Notes: generated by a model not told the origin, from the letters alone. A stretch of DNA of 64,000 nucleotides from an uncultured Flavobacteriaceae bacterium (GCA_947493175.1 CANLQD010000002.1:62001-126000); one strand, 5' to 3'. Numbered from the stretch's first letter, positions 9,481-18,725 are shown. A program made the numbers and translations.

Positions 9481-10239
9481 TTATATGCAAGCAGTGATGC
9501 CGCCGTCAACATATATGATCTGCCCGTTTACAAAACTGCTTGCGCCTGAACTCAAATAGAGTAGGGTGCCAACGAGTTCTTCCGGGTTGCCCCATCGGTT
9601 GGCGGGTGTTCGTTGGCACAACCAGCTATCGAAGTCGTTGTTTTCGTACAGGGCTCGGGTCATTTCGGTCTTAAAATACCCGGGTCCGATGGCATTGACC
9701 TGTATGTTGTATTGGGCCCATTCGGTCGCCATACCCCGTGTCATCATCTTTAGTCCACCTTTGGAGGCGGCATAGGGGGCAATAGTGGCCCTGCCCAAGG
9801 AGCTTTGCAAGGAACAAATATTGATGATTTTTCCCGCCCTTAGGGCAATCATCGGTTTTACGAACGCTTTGGAAACCAAATAGGCGGCCTTTAGATTCGT
9901 GTTGATGACTTCGTCGAATTCGTTTTCAGGAAAATCTTCTAGTAGATGACGCCGTTGCACACCGGCATTGTTGACCAGAATATCCAAAGGACCATATTTT
10001 TTCTCGATATGTTGTGATGCTTCGTTGATACTGGCGGAATCGGTCACATCAAAGCGAAAGCTATCTACATCGTACCCTTTTTGCCGAAACTCGGCGTTAC
10101 AGGCCTCCAGTTTTTCTTTGTTTCTTCCATTGAGAAGTATCCGAGCACCTTGCTTTGCCAGTCCCTCGGCCAAAATTCTTCCGAGTCCGCTACTTGATCC
10201 GGTGATAAGTGCCGTCTTTCCTTTTAGTTCAAAATCCAT
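9481..10239 (-). CDS. Short-chain dehydrogenase/reductase, gluconate 5-dehydrogenase/KduD type
   Basis: The 252-residue classical SDR has the cofactor motif TGSSSGLGRILAEGLA (residues 14-29), NNAGVQRR near 91, a catalytic Ser near 144 and YAASKGG (Tyr and Lys) near 157. It ends with NGQIIYVDGG. The overall pattern is that of gluconate 5-dehydrogenase and 2-deoxy-D-gluconate 3-dehydrogenase. It is the first gene of the sugar-acid operon and would supply the keto-acid step next to the isomerase. The exact substrate cannot be read from sequence. Confidence 0.85.
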   Translation of the reverse strand: MDFELKGKTALITGSSSGLGRILAEGLAKQGARILLNGRNKEKLEACNAEFRQKGYDVDSFRFDVTDSASINEASQHIEKKYGPLDILVNNAGVQRRHLLEDFPENEFDEVINTNLKAAYLVSKAFVKPMIALRAGKIINICSLQSSLGRATIAPYAASKGGLKMMTRGMATEWAQYNIQVNAIGPGYFKTEMTRALYENNDFDSWLCQRTPANRWGNPEELVGTLLYLSSGASSFVNGQIIYVDGGITACI

Positions 10240-10261
10240 ATGATTTTAGGTAAATTGGTGA

Positions 10262-10273
10262 TTGGTTAACCAA
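10262..10273. promoter_or_regulatory. Candidate GntR (UxuR/ExuR-like) operator
   Basis: The perfect 12-base palindrome TTGGTTAACCAA lies 23 bases upstream of the SDR start. It differs only at its centre from the UxuR/ExuR site core TTGGTATACCAA known from enterobacteria. It overlaps the -7 box at 10271-10278, which fits repression. A second palindrome, CTTACATATGTAAG, lies at 10329-10342. Confidence 0.55.
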
Positions 10274-10278
10274 AAATA
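10271..10278 (-). promoter_or_regulatory. -7 promoter box of the sugar-acid operon
   Basis: On the minus strand the bases read TATTTTTG, an exact match to the Bacteroidetes -7 consensus TAnnTTTG. A convincing -33 TTG is not visible. The box overlaps the palindrome at 10262-10273. Confidence 0.4.
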
Positions 10279-10398
10279 AACATTTGTTTGGATTGAACAG
10301 CTATTATTCATCCGTTTTTATAAAAGTACTTACATATGTAAGAATAAATAACGCCTGTAAGCTGGGAGGTCGGTGCTGTTCTTGAAAAAGTTACCGGA

Positions 10399-11433
10399 TT
10401 ATTTTGGCTTGATACAGTACCATTCTCCTTCATTAAGGCCTAGCAGTGCAAAATGGAGTTTCGGGTGTTTAAACAGTGTTAATTTACCCCTGTTTTGCAG
10501 TAGGAGCTCATGGGAGTCTTTTACTTCTTGCCTCATTGGCAATGTAAAAGGAACGGTATCTTGGCCGATAGTGAGTTTCAAGAAAGCCTTTCCGTTCCAA
10601 TGGGCAGAGATGGTGGCATTATTCGGGTTGAAGGCACCATTGGACTTCTCTTTTTGATATGCTGCTTTTTGAAAATGGACCAATTTTAATGCATCGGTAC
10701 TTTTTAACCAGCCGATGGGCGTGCTCCCCAATTGAAGCATTTCAAGTTTCTTATAATGTGGTTTTGATGGAAACTGTTTATAAAGTTCTTCAAAGTCAAG
10801 GATGTCCCCTTGTGAAATTAACGACCAATCCGAGTCTTTGAACAGAAATGCAGTATGGGTCCATTTCTTGGTTTCCCTGTCAAAGTCCTTGCGGTAGGTA
10901 ACAATTTCAGCGTCTTTATAAAAATTGCTAAAATTCGCAAGCATTTCGGTCTTGGTACTTGAAGGTTTCAGGGAAACATCGGAATATGCTTTTTTTGACG
11001 TATCTCCGTCCAAACACCAGCTGCTATGGTGATCAGGGGCTAGAAGATGACCTAAAATCTCTCGGTATACCGTATAGGGGCTTGAGAGGGTGTCTATGAT
11101 AGTTCCTTTACTATTCATTTTTAAATAGGTATCGATCCACGGTTCTTTGGGGCCGATGACTCCTGAATAGTTATTGGTCAATAGAATCAATGTAGTATCT
11201 GCCGGATGATAGTATTTGATAACCGCGTAGTTAGCTTCGTTCGGACCCATAATTTTATGGGAAAGATACCCGTCGGTTTCAATACCATCGAATAAACTCC
11301 TATAAGAACGATAGCGTTCGGGTACTTCGGGTGTTTTTATTTTAGCAGAAGCTGATTTTTGAGCCTTATAAAAAAGCAGTGCGGTAACTATAGCGCCCAA
11401 ACCTACGACCCAATATAACATATGCTTGTTCAT
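10399..11433 (-). CDS. Hypothetical membrane-anchored protein
   Basis: The 344-residue protein has one N-terminal hydrophobic helix (residues 5-22, LYWVVGLGAIVTALLFY) and a long soluble part without a motif I recognise. Two Cys are present (SWCLDGD near 145 and the C-terminal WYCIKPK). It may be periplasmic and anchored. It stands alone between the sugar-acid operon and the leucine operon. Confidence 0.6.
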   Translation of the reverse strand: MNKHMLYWVVGLGAIVTALLFYKAQKSASAKIKTPEVPERYRSYRSLFDGIETDGYLSHKIMGPNEANYAVIKYYHPADTTLILLTNNYSGVIGPKEPWIDTYLKMNSKGTIIDTLSSPYTVYREILGHLLAPDHHSSWCLDGDTSKKAYSDVSLKPSSTKTEMLANFSNFYKDAEIVTYRKDFDRETKKWTHTAFLFKDSDWSLISQGDILDFEELYKQFPSKPHYKKLEMLQLGSTPIGWLKSTDALKLVHFQKAAYQKEKSNGAFNPNNATISAHWNGKAFLKLTIGQDTVPFTLPMRQEVKDSHELLLQNRGKLTLFKHPKLHFALLGLNEGEWYCIKPK

Positions 11434-11513
11434 TTTATAAAAGTTAACATACTTAGAACAAGAAAATCGTTAGAATAGTATGGCTTTTGCTAGGTATTTA
11501 TTTGTTGCTTGGG

Positions 11514-11554
11514 TAAAAAAAACCCCCTGATTGTTACTAACAATCAGGGGGTTT
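11514..11554 (-). terminator. Rho-independent terminator of the leu operon
   Basis: A perfect 15-base-pair stem (11521-11535 with 11539-11553, arm AACCCCCTGATTGTT) with a 3-base loop lies 17 bases after the leuB stop. In minus-strand sense it is followed by a run of T (complement of the A run 11514-11522). This is the strongest terminator in the window. Confidence 0.9.
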
Positions 11555-11570
11555 GGTTCTTTAAAGTTTT

Positions 11571-12626
11571 TCAAACATTCTGTGCCAGCCAATTACCGAC
11601 CTCACTGGTTTTATACGCCTTGCCACCTTCCGCAAGATCTTCGGTGACCATGCCCTCGGCGAGCGATTTGTTCACCACCTTACGAATTGCTTCCGCCTCT
11701 TGGGTCAGGTTCAGGTCTTCGAATAGCATTGCAGCGGATAGTACGGTCGCTAACGGATTCGCGATATCTTTTCCTGCTGCTTGAGGATAGGAGCCATGAA
11801 TAGGCTCGTACAAGGAAACCTTGCTCCCAACAGAAGAGGAAGGCATCAAGCCCATAGAACCTGAGATTACCGAGGCTTCGTCGGTGAGGATATCTCCAAA
11901 CAGATTTGCCGTAATAATCACATCATAACCTTTAGGCCATTGAATCAATCGCATCGCAACTGCATCGACGAACTCATAGGTTACCTCTACTTCCGGATAA
12001 TCTTTTTCCATCGCCTGTACCGTTTCACGCCATAGACGGGAGGCTTCCAAGACGTTTGCCTTATCAACACAGCAGAGTTTTTTAGAGCGTTTCATGGCCA
12101 TTTCAAAGCCTTTTTTTGCCAATCGTTCGATTTCGAAGCGTTGATAGGTCATGGTGTCGAAGGCGGTATGACCGTCGTCTTTACGACCGCGCTCCCCAAA
12201 ATAGACACCACCGGTCAACTCACGGAGAATAATCAAATCGGTACCTTCTATCCGATCTCGTTTTAAGGGGGATTTGTCAACCAAGGACGGAAAGGTAAAG
12301 GTTGGGCGTACATTGGCGAACAAGCCTAATTTTTGACGCATTTTTAGCAACCCTTGTTCGGGGCGTACCTTTGCAGATGGATCATTATCGAAACGAGGAT
12401 GGCCAATGGCTCCGAACAAGACCGCATCTGCATTGGCGCAAACGGCATGTGTTTCATCGGGATACGGTTCTCCAACGGCATCAATAGCTGCAGCTCCTGT
12501 TAAAGCAGGTTGCCATGAAATATCATGATTGTATTTTTCTGCAATCGCATTACAGACTTTAACTGCTTGATCGATAACTTCGGGTCCGATTCCGTCTCCG
12601 GCCAATAGGGCAATGTTTAGTTTCAT
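11571..12626 (-). CDS. leuB: 3-isopropylmalate dehydrogenase
   Basis: LeuB oxidises and decarboxylates 3-isopropylmalate to 2-oxoisocaproate with NAD, the third step of leucine synthesis, in the cytoplasm. The 351-residue length is normal. Visible signatures are the start LNIALLAGDGIGPEVI, the substrate-binding RELTGGVYFGERG near 136, and the family signature NLFGDILTDEASVISGSMG near 243, with Asp residues that bind the metal. EPIHGSYPQAAGKDIANP near 277 is the NAD site. It is the last gene of the leu operon, just before a strong terminator. Confidence 0.97.
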   Translation of the reverse strand: MKLNIALLAGDGIGPEVIDQAVKVCNAIAEKYNHDISWQPALTGAAAIDAVGEPYPDETHAVCANADAVLFGAIGHPRFDNDPSAKVRPEQGLLKMRQKLGLFANVRPTFTFPSLVDKSPLKRDRIEGTDLIILRELTGGVYFGERGRKDDGHTAFDTMTYQRFEIERLAKKGFEMAMKRSKKLCCVDKANVLEASRLWRETVQAMEKDYPEVEVTYEFVDAVAMRLIQWPKGYDVIITANLFGDILTDEASVISGSMGLMPSSSVGSKVSLYEPIHGSYPQAAGKDIANPLATVLSAAMLFEDLNLTQEAEAIRKVVNKSLAEGMVTEDLAEGGKAYKTSEVGNWLAQNV

Positions 12627-12645
12627 TAAAGGTTATTTTATGTTT

Positions 12646-12673
12646 ATTTCCGCAAAGGCGGAAATCTTTTTTT
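12646..12673 (+). terminator. Hairpin plus T run between leuA and leuB, facing the plus strand
   Basis: ATTTCCGC and GCGGAAAT pair as an 8-base stem (12646-12653 with 12658-12665) around AAAG, and seven T follow on the plus strand. It would stop antisense transcription, or act as a processing or stability hairpin in the leu mRNA. Confidence 0.4.
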
Positions 12674-12725
12674 ATTTCGATTCGTTTTATAGCGTTGTAG
12701 TCCTTGGACTGTATTCAAGGAGACA

Positions 12726-14237
12726 CTAAATAATATTCAACATCTTTTCGGTGGCCTTGATCGCACTCACGGTCTGGTCGGAATCCAATCCCCTAGAGGT
12801 AAATTCCTTTCCTTCTTTTTCCCATGTAATTATGGTTTCGCAAAGAGCATCCGAATGACTGCCAGGTGGAATACGCACTGCGTAATCGACCAATTTAGGG
12901 AGTGCTAATTTTTTGGACGTATACACTTTTCGAAGCGCATTCATGAAGGCATCGTATTGTCCATCTCCCGAAGCGTTTTCCTCGTATACTTTTCCATCAA
13001 TTTCGACAGAAAGGGTAGTAGAGGGGCGTAAACCTTTTGAATGGGTCAATACATAGGACTTTACAAACACCTTCTGCTGAAAATCGGTATCCAATACATC
13101 GGAAATGATATAGGGTAGGTCGTCCTTGGTAACGCGTTCTTTTTTATCACCCAACTCAATAATTCGTTGGGTCACCTTTTTTAATTCCTCATCATTGAGC
13201 GTGAGCCCCAGTTCCTGTAAATTCTTTTGGATGTTTGCTTTTCCGGACATTTTGCCCAGCGCATACTTGCGTTTTCTGCCAAAACGTTCGGGCATTAAGT
13301 CGCTGAAGTAAAGGTTCTTTTTGCTGTCTCCATCGGCGTGTATACCAGCAGTTTGTGTAAATACATTATCACCTACGATTGGTTTGTTCGAAGGAATGCC
13401 TACCCCTGTGAAAGCGGACACCAGTTTACTGACCTTGTAAAGTGCCTTTTCGTTGACTCCGATTTGCACTTCTGGTAAGAAATCGTTGATAGCGGCGATC
13501 GCACTGGCCATGGGCGCGTTTCCGGCTCGTTCTCCCATGCCGTTTACCGTTAAATGCAAACCATGACAGCCAGCTTTTACAGCTTCCATAATATTGGCTA
13601 CTCCTAAGTCATAGTCGTTATGTCCATGAAAATCAATATGAAGGTCTGGATAACGGTTTATGATTTCCGAAAGAAAATCATAGGTTTCCCAATGCGTAAG
13701 AACGCCTAGGGTATCCGGCAATAGTACTCTTTTAATGGGTTGGGTGGTAAGAAAGTCGAGAAATTCGAATACGTACTCCCGGGAATTCCGCATGCCATTG
13801 CTCCAATCCTCCAAATAAATATTGTTGATTATCCCTTTTTTTTCGGCGCTTGCGAAAATAGTGGCGATATCCTTAAAATGTGTTGCAGGTGTTTTCTTCA
13901 GCTGGTGTTTTAGGTGGTTTAAAGAGCCTTTGGTCAATAGGTTCTGAGACTTTGCCCCGGCTTTTTCCATCCATTTAAGGGATATGCCACCATCTGTGAA
14001 GGTCAAAATTTCTACCTTGTCCAAATACCCATGGTCAGCGGCCCATTGGGTGATTTGGGTAACAGCTTCCAACTCACCTTCCGAAACCCTGGCAGAGGCC
14101 ACTTCGATACGATCTACCTTCAGCTCATCAAGCAATAGCTTGGCGAGGGTCAATTTTTCAGAAACGGAAAAGGATACTCCCGATGTTTGCTCCCCGTCGC
14201 GTAGCGTGGTATCCATGATTTCCAATGTTCTTTTCAT
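12726..14237 (-). CDS. leuA: 2-isopropylmalate synthase (alpha-isopropylmalate/citramalate synthase family)
   Basis: This enzyme condenses acetyl-CoA with 2-oxoisovalerate, the first committed leucine step. The 503-residue protein has the HMGL-like barrel opening MDTTLRDGEQTSGVSFS, the metal motif DFHGHNDYDLGVAN near 201 and NGMGERAGNAP near 231. A C-terminal LeuA allosteric dimer domain follows (about 365-500), with SGDGQYDAFMNALRKVY. The allosteric domain implies feedback inhibition, normally by leucine. The barrel start is closer to the homocitrate/citramalate branch than to E. coli LeuA, so (R)-citramalate synthase is possible; operon position favours LeuA. Confidence 0.9.
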   Translation of the reverse strand: MKRTLEIMDTTLRDGEQTSGVSFSVSEKLTLAKLLLDELKVDRIEVASARVSEGELEAVTQITQWAADHGYLDKVEILTFTDGGISLKWMEKAGAKSQNLLTKGSLNHLKHQLKKTPATHFKDIATIFASAEKKGIINNIYLEDWSNGMRNSREYVFEFLDFLTTQPIKRVLLPDTLGVLTHWETYDFLSEIINRYPDLHIDFHGHNDYDLGVANIMEAVKAGCHGLHLTVNGMGERAGNAPMASAIAAINDFLPEVQIGVNEKALYKVSKLVSAFTGVGIPSNKPIVGDNVFTQTAGIHADGDSKKNLYFSDLMPERFGRKRKYALGKMSGKANIQKNLQELGLTLNDEELKKVTQRIIELGDKKERVTKDDLPYIISDVLDTDFQQKVFVKSYVLTHSKGLRPSTTLSVEIDGKVYEENASGDGQYDAFMNALRKVYTSKKLALPKLVDYAVRIPPGSHSDALCETIITWEKEGKEFTSRGLDSDQTVSAIKATEKMLNII

Positions 14238-14347
14238 TTCGTATGCGTATTAGTCCCTTTTTCTACAGTCCCTTTTGGTCTTACGGCATAAAGTTTAAAG
14301 GTGTATGCAAGTTATTTCTAAGTCTACCAAGTTCGTGAAGCCCTTAT

Positions 14348-14944
14348 TTATAAAGGTCTGTCTGTGGCAAAAGAGCGAATACCTTCTTTGATGTTCAACA
14401 GGTAATCGATATCATCGAATCCGTTCAGCATATTCGATTTTTTATAATCATTAATATCAAATTGCTCTTGTGCACCTGTGGAAAGCAGTGTAATCGTCTG
14501 CTCGGGAAGATTCACTTCCAATTGGGTATTTGGGTCTTGGTCGATCGCCTCGAATATGGTTTTTAGAAAGTCAGGGCTAACCTGTACCGGCAGCACACCA
14601 ATATTCAAACAATTATTCCTGAAAATATCCGCAAAGAAACTTGAGACTACACATCGGAACCCATAGTCATAAACGGCCCAAGCTGCATGTTCTCGAGAAG
14701 AACCGGAGCCAAAGTTTTTACCACCTACCAAAATTCTACCGCTGTATTTCGGATTGTTCAGAACAAAGCTTTCTTTTGGGGTATCATCTGCGTTGTAACG
14801 CCAATCTCGAAAGAGGTTGTCTCCAAAACCCTTACGCTCGGTGGCTTTCAGAAAACGTGCAGGAATAATTTGATCGGTGTCCACATTTTCAATAGGTAGA
14901 GGAACTGCTGTGGATGTAAGTATATTGAATTTATCGTATGCCAT
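14348..14944 (-). CDS. leuD: 3-isopropylmalate dehydratase small subunit
   Basis: LeuD is the small (swivel) subunit that with LeuC isomerises 2- to 3-isopropylmalate through isopropylmaleate. The 198-residue length is typical. Motifs are VDTDQIIPARFLK near 21-33 and NFGSGSSREHAAWAVYDYG near 77-95, which together hold substrate-binding residues. It lies downstream of leuC, but a four-helix-bundle gene separates the two subunit genes, which are usually adjacent. Confidence 0.96.
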   Translation of the reverse strand: MAYDKFNILTSTAVPLPIENVDTDQIIPARFLKATERKGFGDNLFRDWRYNADDTPKESFVLNNPKYSGRILVGGKNFGSGSSREHAAWAVYDYGFRCVVSSFFADIFRNNCLNIGVLPVQVSPDFLKTIFEAIDQDPNTQLEVNLPEQTITLLSTGAQEQFDINDYKKSNMLNGFDDIDYLLNIKEGIRSFATDRPL

Positions 14945-14988
14945 TTTTATTTGCTATAGGCCTATCGCTGTTCGCGCAATACGCTATT

Positions 14989-15336
14989 TTAAATTTTGTT
15001 GATTAATCTATTAAGGCTTCTTTTGAGCTTGTTTACTTCATCATTAAGAACTTCAAAGTCCCCTTCTATTAGATAGTCGAGGTCCCTGGCTAAAGTCGTA
15101 AAATATTCCAGTTCACTTGCAGAGCCTTGTGAAATAGTAAGAAAACGTTTGAATTCTGCATCTGATTCCCTACCGTATCCTTCCGCTATGCTCGAAGATA
15201 CTGAATAGGCAGCTCTGCGCATCTGACTTGTTAATCCATAAATTTCTTCCTTGGGAAAGTTGGTGGAAATCTGATAGATTTTAAGAGTGATTTGATGTCC
15301 AAGTTTCCAAATATCATATTTTCGAAAGTCTCTCAT
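14989..15336 (-). CDS. Four-helix-bundle protein (23S rRNA intervening-sequence / S23 family)
   Basis: I start at the ATG at 15336 (115 residues), since MRDFRKYDIWKLGHQ is the normal beginning of the family; a longer frame would overlap leuC. The motifs FPKEEIYGLTSQMRRAAYSVSSSIAEG and FLTISQGSASELEY define the family. These pentameric helical bundles are scattered through Bacteroidetes genomes, sometimes inside 23S rRNA, sometimes as Avd accessory proteins of diversity-generating retroelements; no retroelement is present here. It is wedged between leuC and leuD. The flanking bases (14945-14988, 15337-15394) are rich in GCGAAT/GCAAT-like words, including the palindrome ATAGGCCTAT. Confidence 0.9.
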   Translation of the reverse strand: MRDFRKYDIWKLGHQITLKIYQISTNFPKEEIYGLTSQMRRAAYSVSSSIAEGYGRESDAEFKRFLTISQGSASELEYFTTLARDLDYLIEGDFEVLNDEVNKLKRSLNRLINKI

Positions 15337-15394
15337 TTTTGTGCAATTACTTTTTATGGTGAGTGTGAGTGCGCAAAGCGAATGGCGATTTGCG

Positions 15395-16813
15395 TTAAGC
15401 AATCCTTTCAGCCTGCATTAATTCACGTGGATCGGTGACCTTTCCCGTAACAGCGGCTGCAGCGGCAACCAACGGACTCGCCAAAAGGGTTCTTGCTCCG
15501 GGGCCTTGTCGTCCTTCAAAGTTTCGGTTGGAGGTGCTGACAGCGTATTTACCCGGTGGAATTTTGTCCTCGTTCATTGCCAAGCAGGCAGAACACCCTG
15601 GTTCACGTAGTTCAAAACCTGCTTCATGGAGAATGTTCAAAATGCCTTCTTCTTTAATAGCCGCTTCCACTTTGTGTGAGCCAGGGACAAGCCAAGCTGT
15701 AACGTTGTCTGCTTTTTTTCTTCCCTTAACGATAGAAGCAAACGCCCGAAAATCTTCGATACGGCCATTGGTGCAACTTCCCAAAAAGACGAAATCGATG
15801 CTTTTTCCCATCATACTATCCCCTTCGTTGAAATCCATATACTGAAGCGACTTTTTGTAAGTCGCCACACCACCCTCTACGGCTTCGGCACTGGGAATAC
15901 CGTTAGAGATTCCGATACCCATTCCTGGGTTGGTCCCATACGTAATCATCGGTTCTATATCGGAGGCGTTGAAGGTTATCTCTTTATCGAATGCAGCTCC
16001 TTCATCTGTCGGTAAGGTTTTCCAGAAAGCCATTACGCGATCCCAATCCGCTCCTTTTGGTGCAAATTCTCTTCCTTTTACATAATCAAACGTCTTTTGG
16101 TCCGGTGCGATCATGCCCCCACGAGCTCCCATTTCGATACTCAAATTACAGACAGTCATACGACCTTCCATCGTCATATCCCGGAAAACCTGACCGGCGT
16201 ACTCTACAAAATAACCGGTGGCTCCCGAAGTAGTCAATTGGGAGATGATATATAAGGCCACATCTTTGGGAGTAACCCCGAAATTCAAGGTTCCCTCTAC
16301 ATTGATACGCATGCTTTTAGGCTTGGTCTGCATAATGCACTGAGTGGCCAGCACCATCTCTACCTCCGAGGTACCGATTCCGAAAGCAATGGCACCAAAA
16401 GCACCATGGGTAGAGGTATGCGAATCGCCGCAAACAATCGTAGCTCCCGGTAAGGTAATCCCATATTCCGGGCCTACTACGTGTACGATACCATTTTTTT
16501 CGTGTCCCAGTCCCCAGTACGATATACCGTACTCGTTTGCATTCTGTTCCAACATCTTTAACTGGTTGGCAGAAAGCGGGTCTTCGACAGGTAAATGCTG
16601 ATTAATGGTAGGGGTATTGTGATCTGCCGTGGCAAATGTCTTTTCCGGATACATCACCGGGATACCTCGATTTTTAATACCTAGGAAGGCCACGGGACTG
16701 GTTACTTCGTGAACCATATGGCGGTCGATGAAAAGTACATCGGGACCGTTCTCGATGCTTCGCACCACATGTGAATCCCAAACTTTGTCGAATAGTGTCT
16801 TTTTAGCACTCAT
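15395..16813 (-). CDS. leuC: 3-isopropylmalate dehydratase large subunit
   Basis: LeuC is the [4Fe-4S] aconitase-type subunit of isopropylmalate isomerase. The 472 residues fit the family. Signatures are [16 protein letters not shown] near 28, [24 protein letters not shown] near 129 and [12 protein letters not shown] near 347, whose Cys with the two in [13 protein letters not shown] near 408 hold the cluster. It is the first gene of the operon leuC-(four-helix gene)-leuD-leuA-leuB and has a TAnnTTTG box 22 bases upstream. Confidence 0.97.
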   Translation of the reverse strand: MSAKKTLFDKVWDSHVVRSIENGPDVLFIDRHMVHEVTSPVAFLGIKNRGIPVMYPEKTFATADHNTPTINQHLPVEDPLSANQLKMLEQNANEYGISYWGLGHEKNGIVHVVGPEYGITLPGATIVCGDSHTSTHGAFGAIAFGIGTSEVEMVLATQCIMQTKPKSMRINVEGTLNFGVTPKDVALYIISQLTTSGATGYFVEYAGQVFRDMTMEGRMTVCNLSIEMGARGGMIAPDQKTFDYVKGREFAPKGADWDRVMAFWKTLPTDEGAAFDKEITFNASDIEPMITYGTNPGMGIGISNGIPSAEAVEGGVATYKKSLQYMDFNEGDSMMGKSIDFVFLGSCTNGRIEDFRAFASIVKGRKKADNVTAWLVPGSHKVEAAIKEEGILNILHEAGFELREPGCSACLAMNEDKIPPGKYAVSTSNRNFEGRQGPGARTLLASPLVAAAAAVTGKVTDPRELMQAERIA

Positions 16814-16834
16814 ATTTTGTCAATTCTAAGCTCA

Positions 16835-16842
16835 CAAAACTA
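16835..16842 (-). promoter_or_regulatory. -7 promoter box of the leu operon
   Basis: The minus strand reads TAGTTTTG, an exact TAnnTTTG match, ending about 20 bases before the leuC start. The -33 element is weak. The leader would be very short, leaving no room for a leucine attenuator. Confidence 0.4.
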
Positions 16843-16952
16843 AGGAAACTGGTGCTTTTAGGAAATTATTAGGTTGTAAAATTACGATGTTCAAATTTGG
16901 CCGACACCCTTTCGTTCGCTTGAAATCCGTTATCTTTATGCATAAAAATGCT

Positions 16953-18071
16953 ATGTTAAACCTACGCAGGTTTTCTCTTTTGTACTTTTTGTTGGTTTGT
17001 TGGGGGTGTTCGACCGATAATTTGGATATATCGAATGAGGGGGAGGAACAGTTTGTTGAACTTCCGTCGATTACAGTTTTGGGAAATACCGATTTGGCCG
17101 AATACCAAACCAATATTTCTGCTTCTCTGGACGAGAAGATCATTATTGACCTCACAGAAGAAATAGGTATCGGACAGCAGGTGTATCGAATTGAAGTAAG
17201 AGAAGGTCTCATTTCATATGTTACGCGGGTCGAAGGTGAAACTAGTGCATGGCAACGAAACATTTTAACCGAAGAAATCTACACCAAACAGGATTACTGC
17301 CCCCAGGAGAATATGATCAGTATTTTTACCGCTTCGGGTTCAGAGAACTATTTGACCTATCTGTTTGAAAGTTTTGAAGACTTGGAAGATCGTTTTTTTT
17401 TGGAAGTATACAATAAAAATGATGATACCTGCTTTCAGTACGATGCGGGCATTGGTAGGCCTGCGGCTGTTCAGGATTTTGGGTCGATATATGGAATTTA
17501 CAGGGTACCTTCTCCAGAGGAACGGGAATTGATGTTGGTAGATTTGGAGACAGACAGTCCGCCAAGGGTCATCCCCTTAACTTCGAACTTTAATTTTGCC
17601 ACCATCAATGAACGGCAGTTGTATCTGTTTTTTGTCGACGGTAGTTATCAAATTTACGATATCGAAAGTTACACCCTGGTCGGGGAGGGAAGTAACGCGG
17701 CCCTTGCCAAAACTAGTGCTGTCGGTTTTTTGTCGACCACATTTGTAAACGACCAAATGGTTTACTACAAGCTGTTTCCTGCTCCTACCAGTATTTTGTT
17801 CTCTCCTGAAATTTATGACTTTGGTGCCGAGATGGCGACTCAACCGGATTTAAATTTATTGGCTATCAAAGATGAAAAGGAAAGGGAACTATCACAAACT
17901 ATCTCTTTTACCGATATGCAAATTGATATCGATCGGAACGTAGTAGTCATTGGTTACGATGAGGGGGGGGCATCGGTTAGAGGGGGTGTTATCTATACTG
18001 ACTTTGAAGGGACTGTATTGAATTCAGTAGAATTACCTCATTATGTGAGAGCTATCCAGCTGCGGGAATAG
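16953..18071 (+). CDS. Lipoprotein of unknown function
   Basis: I chose the ATG at 16953 (372 residues) because a -7-like TATCTTTA at 16930-16937 makes earlier starts unlikely and because it opens a lipoprotein signal (LLYFLLVCWGC). The mature part is beta-rich and acidic, with short repeated strands (GSIYGIYRV, RQLYLFFVDGSYQIYDIES) that hint at a propeller. I cannot name a family. It diverges from leuC. Confidence 0.6.
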   Translation: MLNLRRFSLLYFLLVCWGCSTDNLDISNEGEEQFVELPSITVLGNTDLAEYQTNISASLDEKIIIDLTEEIGIGQQVYRIEVREGLISYVTRVEGETSAWQRNILTEEIYTKQDYCPQENMISIFTASGSENYLTYLFESFEDLEDRFFLEVYNKNDDTCFQYDAGIGRPAAVQDFGSIYGIYRVPSPEERELMLVDLETDSPPRVIPLTSNFNFATINERQLYLFFVDGSYQIYDIESYTLVGEGSNAALAKTSAVGFLSTTFVNDQMVYYKLFPAPTSILFSPEIYDFGAEMATQPDLNLLAIKDEKERELSQTISFTDMQIDIDRNVVVIGYDEGGASVRGGVIYTDFEGTVLNSVELPHYVRAIQLRE

Positions 18072-18097
18072 CGTGCCGGTACAAAGGTGGTTGGGCC

Positions 18098-18116
18098 GAG
18101 CACGGCTGCTCTTTTT
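18098..18116 (+). terminator. Short hairpin terminator after the lipoprotein gene
   Basis: GAGCA and TGCTC pair around CGGC, followed by five T. It is a 5-base-pair stem with a tight loop, 27 bases after the stop codon. Confidence 0.45.
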
Positions 18117-18137
18117 ATCCCAAAGGTCTCTGTTTTT

Positions 18138-18536
18138 TTACGCTGTTTTAGCCAGTATTTTTCGTAAGTTCCATAAGCTAATCATAATTCCCGCTCCGAT
18201 TAACAGATAGAGTCCGTAGCTCTCAATAAAAGATTTTGAAGGTGTTTTTGCTAGCGTCGGTTTTTCGGGATCGTACAGTACGGTCATTCGATCCCCGACC
18301 GCTTTTGTAGTACCGAACAATGGAACGGCCAAAAGTTCTATCTGGGATTCATATGTTGTACCATCTTTTATCATGTAGGAAACGGTAGCAAAGGACCTAG
18401 TGCTTTTGGCCCATATTTTATTGTGTACTTCCAGTATGGTCGCTTCGGTTTCGACCCACTGCTTGGCCGTTGTTGTTTGGACTTGTGGTAATATGCCAGT
18501 GACGCTGCATATCAAAGCAATTAAAAGGAACTTCAT
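18138..18536 (-). CDS. DUF3592 family membrane protein
   Basis: The 132-residue protein has a signal-like N-terminal helix (residues 2-17) and a C-terminal membrane helix (about 107-124). The middle follows the DUF3592 pattern: WVETEATILEV, then YMIKDGTTYESQ, then VGDRMTVLYDPEKPTLA. The function is unknown. It converges on the preceding lipoprotein gene and diverges from the TraN-like gene. Confidence 0.75.
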   Translation of the reverse strand: MKFLLIALICSVTGILPQVQTTTAKQWVETEATILEVHNKIWAKSTRSFATVSYMIKDGTTYESQIELLAVPLFGTTKAVGDRMTVLYDPEKPTLAKTPSKSFIESYGLYLLIGAGIMISLWNLRKILAKTA

Positions 18537-18725
18537 AGTAGTTGATGGTTCAATTGAATGTACAAGATACCTTCTTTTTGTCGTAATCTTAGAATTGCCT
18601 ATGTCGGTTAGACGGGTAGCGATACCGTTTTCGATTTTATGGGTCTTTTGACGAATTAATTGGGATTTCTGTGGGAGTATTCTTTATTTTACTATTTCCG
18701 GTTATTGACCCCAGTTGCTTTGAAA

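Noticed and set aside
12646-12673. Terminator of leuA on the coding strand
   Set aside because: The T run lies on the plus strand, so it does not terminate the minus-strand leu transcript.
14989-15336. Diversity-generating retroelement (Avd protein)
   Set aside because: No reverse transcriptase, template repeat or variable repeat is nearby.
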